A stretch of DNA of 64,000 bases from an uncultured Clostridia bacterium (GTDB taxonomy: Bacteria; Bacillota; Clostridia; Christensenellales; UBA1242). Below, one piece after another: positions 1 through 7,122 of this stretch. The position numbers were made by a program, and so were the translations under genes. The stretch's first letter is position 1. Every line of letters begins with the position of its first letter. The notes beneath the pieces are model-generated. The model ran no database searches and was not told the DNA's origin. It saw nothing but the letters and a program-made list of their open reading frames with translations. The stretch is from contig CALVTO010000001.1 in the NCBI GenBank assembly GCA_944362705.1, positions 211,623-275,622 of the forward strand. Reading direction: 5' to 3'.

Positions 1-215
1 CCGTAACCGATAATGAAGGTATAGAAAACCGTGAAATTCGTATTGCCGTGCACCAAATGGCCGATTTCTCGGTATTAACGCACAATGCACTTAACTTATA
101 TAAGTTACTGATTAACCAAGGTGAAGATTTTGAATATATAGATTCACGCATGGTAAACGGTGAACCTACTTGTGTAGCGTTTCATGGAGATACGGAAATA
201 ACCGTGCAACCATAA
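1..215 (+). CDS. 3' end of a probable FtsQ/DivIB-type cell division protein (partial)
   Basis: An open frame enters from the left edge and ends at TAA 213-215; about 70 C-terminal residues are visible. The tail contains a stretch with a Lys-Leu helix and then Phe-Glu-Tyr-Ile-Asp-Ser-Arg, similar in layout to the end of the FtsQ/DivIB beta domain, where a 'YIDVR' strand follows a helix. FtsQ usually sits just before ftsA, which is the next gene here. Identity is inferred from position and this weak motif; the domain that would decide it lies outside the window. An intrinsic terminator follows at once, so ftsA is a separate transcription unit. Confidence 0.45.
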   Translation, partial: VTDNEGIENREIRIAVHQMADFSVLTHNALNLYKLLINQGEDFEYIDSRMVNGEPTCVAFHGDTEITVQP

Positions 216-248
216 AGGCAAAACAAGAAAAGGAGAATGGTAACCAGC

Positions 249-276
249 AAAAAGGGGCAATTTGCCCCTTTTTTTG
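249..276 (+). terminator. Intrinsic terminator after the ftsQ-like gene
   Basis: AAAGGGGCAA is followed directly by TTTGCCCCTTT and a run of T, giving a perfect GC-rich hairpin with a U tract. Confidence 0.9.
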
Positions 277-277
277 T

Positions 278-307
278 TTGACGAATAAAGAAAAAGTATA
301 CTATAAT
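278..307 (+). promoter_or_regulatory. SigA-type promoter of ftsA-ftsZ
   Basis: TTGACG (278-283), an 18-base spacer and TATAAT (302-307). It lies between the upstream terminator and ftsA, so it most likely drives ftsA and ftsZ. Confidence 0.8.
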
Positions 308-325
308 ACTTGTAATATAGTATAC
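296..325. promoter_or_regulatory. Palindromic operator-like site over the ftsA -10 box
   Basis: Two perfect 10-base arms, GTATACTATA (296-305) and TATAGTATAC (316-325), are separated by 10 bases. The left arm overlaps the TATAAT box, the usual place for a repressor site. A further GTATAC lies at 333-338. The binding protein is unknown. Confidence 0.55.
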
Positions 326-360
326 AAAGTGCGTATACGGTTTTTTAAAGGAGTTTTGTT

Positions 361-1512
361 GTGGCAAAAGGTCAAGTTGCAGTTTTAGATATTTCGTCAT
401 CCAAAATTACCTGCATGATTGCCGAACCTGGGGTAAACCATACCTTTAACATTAAAGGCAGCGGTGAAGTAGAATACGCTGGGTTTAAAGATGGTAAATT
501 TTTAGAACCAGAAAAAGTAAAACAAGTGATTGCTTTGGCTATAAGTAACGCCACCAGCATGGCGCATGTAGCGGTGCATGAATTGTATGTGGGCGTTCCT
601 GCAGAGTTTTCAGCGGTTAATTGCCGTGAAGTTAACATTAACTTTTCAAAGCGCAAACGTATTACGTCTGCCGAAATTAACCAACTTTACTATGTAGGTA
701 ATGTATTCCGCAATAACCCTACACATTCTGTTATTAACATTTCGCCTATTTATTACACGCTAGATGATTCTCGCAGAATTATCGATCCGCGTGGCATTGC
801 AACTAGTAAATTAGGTGGGTTTTTATCTTACGTACTTGCCGAAAACAACTTTCTAGATTTTATTGAAGGCATTGTAAAAGAACTTGGTATTAGGCGCGTT
901 GAGTTTGTTTCTGTGCCACTTGCAGAATGTTTATTTTTATTTGAACCTGAAGTGCGCGACAGGTACGCGTTACTTGTAGATTGTGGCCACATTTGCACAA
1001 GTGTTCTTTTAACCCGCGGAGATGGATTGTTGTTTTTAAACTCGTTTAGTGTGGCAGGGGGGCATATTTCGGGCGACTTAGCCAACGTGCTTCGCATTTC
1101 GTTTAACGAAGCAGAATCTTTAAAACGTAAAGTGGTGCTTAGTTTAAATGCAACCGATAGCGACTATTACGAGGTTTCGGGTAAAGATTTTATTGTACCT
1201 TTCCCTGCAAAAGTAACCAACGAAATTGTTATGGCAAGGCTAGACATGATTGCCGATTTAATTTCTAAATGTTACGCTAGGTGCGAATACGATTTTCCAG
1301 ATTATATTCCGCTATATGTAACAGGCGGTGGCATTGCAACCATTCGTGGGGCAAAAGATTATTTACAAAAACGTATTGGCAGAAAAGTTGAAATTATTGC
1401 TCCAAGTTTACCGCAGTTGGCGCGTCCTACGCTTTCTAGTACGTTCTCGCTGTTAGATTTAGCCTTTAAAGAAAGTTCAAGCACAACAAATGTAAATTTC
1501 GGCAATAGATAA
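361..1512 (+). CDS. ftsA: Cell division protein FtsA
   Basis: Actin-fold ATPase that links FtsZ to the membrane and recruits later division proteins. The 383-residue product starts at GTG 361, seven bases after AAAGGAG (347-353). The N-terminal phosphate-1 region reads VAVLDISSSKITCMIAE, and a C-terminal phosphate-2/adenosine region reads YVTGGGIATIRGAKDY. It lies directly before ftsZ, the near-universal partner. Oddity: the C-terminus, after the last conserved segment, is a short Ser/Thr/Asn-rich tail without the amphipathic membrane-targeting helix normally found at the end of FtsA. Many positions differ from well-studied FtsA proteins, so this is a divergent member. Function is known from the family; lack of the helix is seen directly. 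Confidence 0.85.
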   Translation: MAKGQVAVLDISSSKITCMIAEPGVNHTFNIKGSGEVEYAGFKDGKFLEPEKVKQVIALAISNATSMAHVAVHELYVGVPAEFSAVNCREVNINFSKRKRITSAEINQLYYVGNVFRNNPTHSVINISPIYYTLDDSRRIIDPRGIATSKLGGFLSYVLAENNFLDFIEGIVKELGIRRVEFVSVPLAECLFLFEPEVRDRYALLVDCGHICTSVLLTRGDGLLFLNSFSVAGGHISGDLANVLRISFNEAESLKRKVVLSLNATDSDYYEVSGKDFIVPFPAKVTNEIVMARLDMIADLISKCYARCEYDFPDYIPLYVTGGGIATIRGAKDYLQKRIGRKVEIIAPSLPQLARPTLSSTFSLLDLAFKESSSTTNVNFGNR

Positions 1513-1520
1513 TGGCTAAC

Positions 1521-1554
1521 TTGCTTACGCGCTTTACGTAAAGCGCGCAAGCAA
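1521..1554 (+). other. Long stem-loop in the ftsA-ftsZ spacer
   Basis: Arms 1521-1536 and 1539-1554 pair over 16 bases with a single A/C mismatch and an almost closed loop. No T run follows, so it is not a standard terminator. It could be an RNA processing or stabilising hairpin, or a DNA palindrome bound by a protein, setting the ratio of FtsA to FtsZ. Confidence 0.6.
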
Positions 1555-1587
1555 CATAAAACAAAATTTAAGTCTTAGGAGGCTTCT

Positions 1588-2922
1588 ATGGATTTTTCAA
1601 ATATTTCACCTGTTTGCCAAATTAAAGTTATTGGTGTTGGTGGAGGTGGTGGCAATGCGGTTAACCGTATGATTGCTGCCAACATTAAAAGTGCGCAATT
1701 TATTGCAGTAAATACCGATAAACAAGCGCTTATGATGAACAACGCAAAAACACGTATTCAAATTGGTGCAAAACTTACGCGTGGGCTGGGCGCAGGTGCA
1801 GACCCAGACATGGGTCGTAAAGCTGCTGAAGAAAGCAGAGGCGAAATTGCCGAAAGCTTAAAAGATACCGACCTTGTATTTATTACCGCCGGTATGGGTG
1901 GTGGTACAGGTACAGGCGCAGCGCCTATTATTGCAGCCATTGCAAAAGAAATGGGTATTTTAACCATTGCCGTAGTTACCAAACCATTTGGGTTTGAGGG
2001 TATGCGTCGTATGCAAAATGCCGAAAAGGGTATTGCACAATTAGCAAAATGTGTCGATACGTTAGTGGTTATTCCTAACGATAAACTATTGCAGGTAGCA
2101 CCAAAGGGTATTCCTATGGTAGAAGCCTTCCGTTATGCCGATGATGTTTTACGTCAAGGTATTCAAGGTATTTCCGACCTTATTGCAACGCCTTCTTTAA
2201 TTAACCTAGATTTTGCCGATGTTCGTACCGTTATGAAAAACCGCGGTATGGCACACATGGGTATTGGTAAAGGTACAGGCGAAAATAGAAGCATTGAAGC
2301 CGTACGTGAAGCGGTTGCCAGCCCATTGTTAGATACCACCATTGAAGGGGCGCAATCGGTGATTATTAACGTTACCGGTGGCCTAGATTTAACCCTAGAT
2401 GAAGTAAACGAAGCCGTAAAATTGGTAAAAGATGTGGTAGACCCACAAGCCAACACCATTTTTGGTGCAACCATAGATGAAGCATACAACGAACGCATTG
2501 AAGTTACCGTTATTGCTACAGGTTTCCAAAATAGCAACTTTGAAAACATTATTCATACTGCAGAAGAACATGCAAATGGCAATATGCCAAAACCAGAAGT
2601 AGTAGCAAAATCAAACGGGCTAACAGATAAAGAAAGGTTTGCTGAATTTTTAGCAGGTAAACCCGTAACGCAAGCTCGTTCGGGCGGGTTAACTTTGTTT
2701 GGCGATAGTGAAGAAAAGAAGGAAGAAACGCAAGAAATTTCTAAAGTAACGCCACCAGAACCAAAGCATGTTACGTTTGAAAAAGTAAATACAAATGAAC
2801 AACCAAAACAAGAAATGCCTCATACGCAAAATTCATTTGCATATAACTCTCGTTTAGAAATAGACGATAGCGATTTACCACCATTCTTGCGTAAAAACTT
2901 TAAAAAAGATGGTAAGTTTTAA
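1588..2922 (+). CDS. ftsZ: Cell division protein FtsZ
   Basis: Tubulin-like GTPase that forms the division ring. The 444-residue product starts at ATG 1588 after TAGGAGG. It has the glycine-rich N-terminus ([14 protein letters not shown]), the tubulin signature GGGTGTG at residues 104-110, and the T7-loop region [11 protein letters not shown] that completes the active site of the next subunit. Residues ~345-420 are a charged, variable linker rich in Lys, Glu and Thr. The end carries the conserved C-terminal peptide with DLPPFLRK, the docking site for FtsA, SepF, ZapA-type and EzrA-type partners. The gene is complete and of normal length. It is co-directional with ftsA and followed by a strong terminator. 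Confidence 0.98.
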   Translation: MDFSNISPVCQIKVIGVGGGGGNAVNRMIAANIKSAQFIAVNTDKQALMMNNAKTRIQIGAKLTRGLGAGADPDMGRKAAEESRGEIAESLKDTDLVFITAGMGGGTGTGAAPIIAAIAKEMGILTIAVVTKPFGFEGMRRMQNAEKGIAQLAKCVDTLVVIPNDKLLQVAPKGIPMVEAFRYADDVLRQGIQGISDLIATPSLINLDFADVRTVMKNRGMAHMGIGKGTGENRSIEAVREAVASPLLDTTIEGAQSVIINVTGGLDLTLDEVNEAVKLVKDVVDPQANTIFGATIDEAYNERIEVTVIATGFQNSNFENIIHTAEEHANGNMPKPEVVAKSNGLTDKERFAEFLAGKPVTQARSGGLTLFGDSEEKKEETQEISKVTPPEPKHVTFEKVNTNEQPKQEMPHTQNSFAYNSRLEIDDSDLPPFLRKNFKKDGKF

Positions 2923-2930
2923 AAACACGC

Positions 2931-2962
2931 AACCACGCGAACAATGTACGCGTGGTTTTTTT
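2931..2962 (+). terminator. Intrinsic terminator after ftsZ
   Basis: AACCACGCG and CGCGTGGTT form a 9-bp stem with a short loop, followed by a T run. Confidence 0.9.
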
Positions 2963-3282
2963 ATGGCTTTACATTTATTGATAAACCCTTTGCCTTTTTT
3001 AAGTGTAGGTATGGTGTTATGTGTAACGTATTATGTGTGGTAGAGTATGCTTATACTACGCTATTACGCTGTTTACGTTGGGTTGCCATTGGTAAGCCGT
3101 GTGGCGTGGCAATGGTATATAACCGCTTTGTTGTATTAGGTGTATGGTAAGCCGTGCGTATGTACATTTGTGCAATGAAAGTATTGTATGACTAGTAAGA
3201 ACGCGTGTAAACTTTGCGTGCTTTACATGGCAAAAAATGAGTTTTCTTTACAAGGTTTCTTATAACAAACTTGTAGCATGTG
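2963..3282. other. Intergenic stretch between ftsZ and der
   Basis: No convincing gene is seen. The small open frames here lack good ribosome binding sites and recognisable composition. The right end leads into the der promoter. Confidence 0.6.
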
Positions 3283-3311
3283 TTGCAATTTTTTTTTAAA
3301 TAAGGTATACT
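3283..3311 (+). promoter_or_regulatory. SigA-type promoter of der-plsY
   Basis: TTGCAA (3283-3288), 17-base spacer, TATACT (3306-3311), about 36 bases before the der start codon. Confidence 0.7.
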
Positions 3312-3347
3312 TACTTTATATTTATGTATAAAGGAGAGAGCAACACC

Positions 3348-4673
3348 ATGGCAAAACGTAGACCAATGGTAGCTATTGTAGGCAGACCCAATGTAGGTAA
3401 ATCTACATTTTTTAACCGCGTGGCAGGTAAACGTATTGCTATTGTGCAAGATGAACCTGGTGTAACGCGTGACCGTATTTATGCCGATGCAGAGTGGTGC
3501 GGTGTTCCGTTTACCATGATTGATACGGGTGGTATAGATACCAAAGCCAATGATATTATATCTGTAAGCATTGTAAAACAAGCGCAAATGGCGGTAGATA
3601 TGGCCGACGTTATTTTGTTTTTTGTTGATGGAAAGCAAGGTCTTACACCTGCCGATTATGATGTAGCAGGTATTTTGCGTAAAACAAAAAAGCCTGTTTT
3701 ATTGGTAGTGAATAAATTAGATACGTTTGATGTATCGCTTACATACGATTTTTATGCACTTGGGTTAGGCGAACCGCTACCCATTTCGAGTGTGCAAGCA
3801 CGCGGAATAGGCGATTTATTAGATGCCGTTGTAGCACATTTCCCAAAACAACTAGAAGAAACCGAAGTCGATAAAATATTAAAAATAGCTATTGTGGGTA
3901 AGCCAAACGCTGGCAAAAGCAGTATGATTAACCGCTTGGTAGGAGAGGAGCGCGTGATTGTTTCGCATATTGCAGGCACCACGCGAGATGCGGTAGAAAT
4001 TCCATTTACCTATAACAAGCAAAAGTATATGCTTATTGATACCGCCGGCATGCGTAGAAAACGTAGCATTGAAGGTGAAACGGTAGAGCAGTACTCTGTG
4101 TATCGTACCATTGATGCTATTGAGCGCGCGGACGTTGTCGTAATGGTTATGGACGCCAGCACGCCTATTACCGAGCAAGATGTACGTTTATGTGGGCTGA
4201 TTCACGAACGTAACAAACCATCGGTTATTGTGATGAATAAGTGGGATTTAATTGAAAAAGATACGTCTACCATGCAAAAGTTTACCGAAAAGTTAGATAT
4301 CGATTTAGCTTTTATGAAATATTATAAACCCGTGTTTTTATCGGCATTAACGGGTAAACGCATGGAAAAACTTATGGAAGCAGTGCTTAGTGTGTACGAA
4401 AATGCCAACCGCAGAATTACCACAGGTGTGCTTAACGATATTATTCAAAACGCGCTTGCTACCAGTGTTTCTTCTAAAAAAGGTAAAAAATTGAAAATTT
4501 ATTATGCAACGCAAACAGGCATTGTTCCGCCAACGTTTGTTTTGTTTGTTAACGATGTGCTTTTAGTTACCGATGCATATAGTCGGTATATTGAAAATTG
4601 TATTCGTCATGCTGTTGATTTTTCAGGCACACCCATTCGAATACATGCGAAAAATAGAAAAGAGGAGGAGTAA
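3348..4673 (+). CDS. der: Ribosome biogenesis GTPase Der (EngA)
   Basis: Double-GTPase protein needed for assembly of the 50S subunit. The start at ATG 3348 is chosen over an upstream ATG at 3324 because AAGGAGAG lies 10 bases before it and the usual N-terminus begins MAKRRP; this gives 441 residues, normal for the family. Domain 1 has GRPNVGKS (residues 12-19), DTGG and NKLD. Domain 2 has GKPNAGKS, DTAG and NKWD. The last ~85 residues form the KH-like domain (KKLKIYYATQTGIVPPTFVLFVND). plsY follows seven bases after the stop and is very likely cotranscribed, a common arrangement in Bacillota. Confidence 0.97.
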   Translation: MAKRRPMVAIVGRPNVGKSTFFNRVAGKRIAIVQDEPGVTRDRIYADAEWCGVPFTMIDTGGIDTKANDIISVSIVKQAQMAVDMADVILFFVDGKQGLTPADYDVAGILRKTKKPVLLVVNKLDTFDVSLTYDFYALGLGEPLPISSVQARGIGDLLDAVVAHFPKQLEETEVDKILKIAIVGKPNAGKSSMINRLVGEERVIVSHIAGTTRDAVEIPFTYNKQKYMLIDTAGMRRKRSIEGETVEQYSVYRTIDAIERADVVVMVMDASTPITEQDVRLCGLIHERNKPSVIVMNKWDLIEKDTSTMQKFTEKLDIDLAFMKYYKPVFLSALTGKRMEKLMEAVLSVYENANRRITTGVLNDIIQNALATSVSSKKGKKLKIYYATQTGIVPPTFVLFVNDVLLVTDAYSRYIENCIRHAVDFSGTPIRIHAKNRKEEE

Positions 4674-4679
4674 CTATTT

Positions 4680-5432
4680 ATGCAATTTGTGTGGTGGCAA
4701 CTATTGCTAGTAATTGTTATTTCCTATTTGTTTGGTAATGTTACGTTTGCCAGAATTATTGCCAAATGCAAGCATAAAGACATTACAAAACTGGGCAGTG
4801 GTAACCCAGGCTCTACCAATACGCTTCGTAACTTTGGTTTAAAATTAGGTATTTTAAATTTGGTGCTCGATTTATTAAAAGGCTTTATTCCTTCTATTGT
4901 AACGTTTTATTTGTTTGGGCAAAATTATGCATACCTATATATTGCGGGCATTAGCACCATTGTGGGGCACATTTATCCAGTTATATTCAAGTTTAAAGGT
5001 GGTAAGGGTATTGCTACCATGATGGGCGTGTTTTTAGCGGCAAATCCTATTGCTACGCTTATTACCATTGTTGTAGCTGCGCTTGTTTGGCTTTGTTTTC
5101 AATATGGTTCTGTGGCAAGCTTTTTGTGTGTTACGGTACTTTCTTGCATAGAAGGCGTTGTACATAAAAATTTACCCATGGAACAATATCAGCTTATATG
5201 CTTATTATTGTTTGCTATTTTCTTACTTACTTGGTGGGCGCATAGAAAAAACATCGAACGTTTACTTTTAGGCAACGAAAACAAAGTAAGTTTAACCAAA
5301 CGCACCAAAAAGAATATTAAACGCATGCGCAAAAACAATACGCAACCCCTGCAACAAACCATGCAACAAGCAGAAACGAAAGAACATAAAATACTTACGC
5401 CTATTACTGATAAATTGTCTAAGAAGGTATAA
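4680..5432 (+). CDS. plsY: Acyl-phosphate:glycerol-3-phosphate acyltransferase PlsY
   Basis: Membrane enzyme that puts the first acyl chain on glycerol-3-phosphate, using acyl phosphate, at the start of phospholipid synthesis. The 250-residue product has about five hydrophobic helices and the family motifs SGNPGSTNTLRNFG (near residue 39) and FKGGKGIATMMG (near residue 102), which bind phosphate and substrate. The ribosome binding site AGAGGAGGAG lies inside the end of der. Residues ~197-250, after the last helix, form a basic then Gln-rich cytoplasmic tail not normal for PlsY, which usually ends near residue 200. The core assignment is firm; the role of the tail is unknown. Confidence 0.94.
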   Translation: MQFVWWQLLLVIVISYLFGNVTFARIIAKCKHKDITKLGSGNPGSTNTLRNFGLKLGILNLVLDLLKGFIPSIVTFYLFGQNYAYLYIAGISTIVGHIYPVIFKFKGGKGIATMMGVFLAANPIATLITIVVAALVWLCFQYGSVASFLCVTVLSCIEGVVHKNLPMEQYQLICLLLFAIFLLTWWAHRKNIERLLLGNENKVSLTKRTKKNIKRMRKNNTQPLQQTMQQAETKEHKILTPITDKLSKKV

Positions 5433-5510
5433 AAGAAAGTACGTAAACGCAAACTAGGGTAGGTGTACCAACTTCGTTTGAAAAAGTTTCAAAAAACATA
5501 ATGCAAATTA

Positions 5511-5539
5511 TTGACATTTTGTCCGCCGTGTGGTATGCT
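5511..5539 (+). promoter_or_regulatory. Promoter of the tRNA cluster
   Basis: TTGACA (5511-5516), 17-base spacer ending GTGTGG, TATGCT (5534-5539), 28 bases before tRNA-Gly. Confidence 0.8.
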
Positions 5540-5566
5540 TTTCGAGTATCTGGCGGGCAGAAAAAC

Positions 5567-5640
<74 letters not shown>

Positions 5641-5650
5641 ATAAAGGCAT

Positions 5651-5727
5651 GCGTTTGTAGCTCAGCTGGATAGAGCATCGCCCTTCTAAGGCGAGGGTCG
5701 GGGGTTCGAGTCCCTCCAAACGCACCA
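5651..5727 (+). tRNA. tRNA-Arg (anticodon TCT)
   Basis: 77 bases. The acceptor GCGTTTG pairs with CAAACGC, the anticodon stem TCGCC/GGCGA encloses CTTCTAA, and CCA is encoded. Confidence 0.97.
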
Positions 5728-5807
5728 TGTTCGTTTTGTGGGCGCAACTTCCACAGCGTTGCAGGCGCTATATAAACATGCATAGGGGTAAGGGAAGCCC
5801 AGTACAA

Positions 5808-5882
5808 TGGGGTGTCGCCAAGCGGTAAGGCATTGGATTCTGATTCCAACATTCGAGGGTTCAAATCCTTCCACCCCAGCCA
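5808..5882 (+). tRNA. tRNA-Gln (anticodon CTG)
   Basis: 75 bases. The acceptor TGGGGTG pairs with CACCCCA, including the U1-A72 pair typical of bacterial tRNA-Gln; the anticodon loop is TTCTGAT; GCCA ends it. Confidence 0.96.
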
Positions 5883-5916
5883 TCTTTTTAAACATACAAC
5901 TTTTATCACCAAGCAT

Positions 5917-5991
5917 TGGGGTGTCGCCAAGCGGTAAGGCACAAGACTTTGACTCTTGCATTCGTTGGTTCAAATCCAGCCACCCCAGCCA
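5917..5991 (+). tRNA. tRNA-Gln (anticodon TTG)
   Basis: 75 bases, near copy of the preceding tRNA-Gln outside the anticodon and T arms. Anticodon stem CAAGA/TCTTG with loop CTTTGAC. The pair probably arose by duplication and covers both Gln codons. Confidence 0.96.
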
Positions 5992-6000
5992 TACGTTTTT

Positions 6001-6078
6001 GGTGGGTATAGCTCAGCTGGTTAGAGCGCCAGGTTGTGGCCCTGGAGGTCATGAGTTCGAATCTCATTACTCACCCCA
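6001..6078 (+). tRNA. tRNA-His (anticodon GTG)
   Basis: The acceptor GTGGGTA pairs with TACTCAC, with the extra G(-1) at 6001 opposite C73, the histidine identity element. Anticodon stem CCAGG/CCTGG with loop TTGTGGC; CCA is encoded. Confidence 0.96.
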
Positions 6079-6107
6079 GTATTTTTAAAACTTTACTTGC
6101 AAAACTC

Positions 6108-6136
6108 TTGACGCATACATTGTGGTATGTTATACT
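6108..6136 (+). promoter_or_regulatory. Promoter of tRNA-Lys/tRNA-Leu
   Basis: TTGACG (6108-6113), 17-base spacer, TATACT (6131-6136). It gives the last two tRNA genes their own start. Confidence 0.8.
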
Positions 6137-6169
6137 TGCAAATGTGCCTTTAAACTACATAATTTTTAT

Positions 6170-6245
6170 GATCCATTAGCTCAGCAGGTAGAGCACTTGA
6201 CTTTTAATCAAGTTGTCCGGAGTTCGAATCTCCGATGGATCACCA
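6170..6245 (+). tRNA. tRNA-Lys (anticodon TTT)
   Basis: 76 bases. The acceptor GATCCAT pairs with ATGGATC, the anticodon loop is CTTTTAA, and ACCA is encoded. Confidence 0.97.
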
Positions 6246-6255
6246 TTTTTTTTAC

Positions 6256-6338
6256 GCGGATGTGGCGGAACTGGCAGACGCGCTAGACTTAGGATCTAGT
6301 TCGAGAGAGTGGGGGTTCAAGTCCCTTCATCCGCACCA
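6256..6338 (+). tRNA. tRNA-Leu (anticodon TAG)
   Basis: 83 bases with the long variable arm of class II tRNAs. The acceptor GCGGATG pairs with CATCCGC, anticodon stem CTAGA/TCTAG, loop CTTAGGA, ACCA encoded. Its 3' end is copied in the repeats that follow. Confidence 0.97.
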
Positions 6339-6824
6339 CAAAAAGCCTTGCAAAGCGCAAGGCTTTTTTGTTTTGCTATTCAGGGACTTTCACCCAAGGG
6401 TTCGGCGTTTCGCTTGCGCTCCACCGGGGCAGGCGTAAAGCACTGCCCGTTTTTGCTAAAAAGTGGCTACCAGCAACTTTTCCACACGCAAAAACCCCTT
6501 CATCCGCTACCTGTAAAAAGCCTTGCAAAGCGCAAGGCTTTTTTGTTTTGCTATTCAGGGACTTTCACCCAAAGGTTCGGCGTTCCGCTTTGCTCCACCG
6601 GGGCAGGCATAAAGCACTGCCCGTTTTTGCTAAAAAATTGCCACAGGCAACTTTTCTACACGCAAAAACCCCTTCATCCGCTACCCGTAAAAAGTCTTGC
6701 AAAACGCAAGGCTTTTTTGTTTTGCTATTCAGGGAATTTCACGCAAGGCTTTTCTGTTTTGCTATTCAGGGACTTTCACCCAAGGGTTCGGCGCTTGTGT
6801 TTGCGCTCCACCGGGGCAGGCGAA
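6323..6824 (+). repeat. Three tandem copies of the tRNA-Leu tail plus terminator (period ~173)
   Basis: Units start at 6323, 6496 and 6670, each beginning with CCCTTCATCCGC, the last bases of the T arm and acceptor of tRNA-Leu, then the CCTTGC hairpin terminator and about 130 bases of unique-looking sequence containing CTATTCAGGGACTTTCACCCAA and CTCCACCGGGGCAGGC (each shortened here to its recognisable core). Later copies read CGCTACC instead of CGCACCA and cannot make a tRNA. The third unit is shortened and holds an internal duplication of about 36 bases near 6704-6777. Long open frames across this area are by-products of the repeats. Confidence 0.85.
6340..6371 (+). terminator. Terminator of the tRNA cluster
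   Basis: AAGCCTTGC, AAA, GCGCAAGGCTT and a T run form a perfect hairpin terminator directly after tRNA-Leu. Confidence 0.92.
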
Positions 6825-6922
6825 ATGTTAGTTGTTAGATATAATTTAAGACATTATTTTATTTGTACAATAAAACATAATGCTTTTTGCAATGCTTTAT
6901 ATCAAACAAATGTTTAAATTAC

Positions 6923-6951
6923 TTGACGCATTTTTTAAAATGTATTAATCT
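6923..6951 (+). promoter_or_regulatory. Promoter of the Cys-rich peptide/radical SAM operon
   Basis: TTGACG (6923-6928), 17-base spacer, TAATCT (6946-6951), 27 bases before the peptide start codon. Confidence 0.7.
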
Positions 6952-6978
6952 ATAGAAAATATCTTTAGGAGGAATTTT

Positions 6979-7104
6979 ATGATTATTTTAGTTGATGCTA
7001 ATGAAAAATTGACAAATATTTGCTTTAATTGCGATGACCAATGCGGGGATTGTGATGTTTATGGTTCTGAAGGTTGCAATGATTGTATTTGCTATCAAGA
7101 TTAG
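6979..7104 (+). CDS. 41-residue cysteine-rich peptide, candidate RiPP precursor
   Basis: A short gene with an excellent ribosome binding site (TAGGAGGAA) and ATG at 6979, ending TAG 7102-7104. The first 14 residues (MIILVDANEKLTNI) resemble a leader. The remaining 27 hold seven cysteines, at 15, 18, 22, 25, 33, 36 and 38, with eight Asp/Glu and little else charged. Two cysteines, 15 and 22, are followed four places later by Asp, the Cys-X3-Asp spacing known from some ranthipeptides. A radical SAM/SPASM gene starts 18 bases downstream on the same strand, and such enzymes commonly make thioether links in Cys-rich precursors. The role is inferred from this pairing; the peptide is not a known family I can name. 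No exporter or protease lies next to it. Confidence 0.75.
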   Translation: MIILVDANEKLTNICFNCDDQCGDCDVYGSEGCNDCICYQD

Positions 7105-7122
7105 TTCTAAAAAGGTTGAATT

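Noticed and set aside
3192..3638. A 148-residue minus-strand frame
   Set aside because: It overlaps the der promoter and gene start and shows no family features.
6323..6824. Possible additional tRNA-Leu genes in the repeats
   Set aside because: Only the last dozen bases are copied; no cloverleaf can form.
6309..6917. Two overlapping plus-strand frames of 202 and 156 residues with internal repeats
   Set aside because: They run through the tRNA tail and terminator repeats, have no ribosome binding site, and the repetition comes from the DNA repeat.
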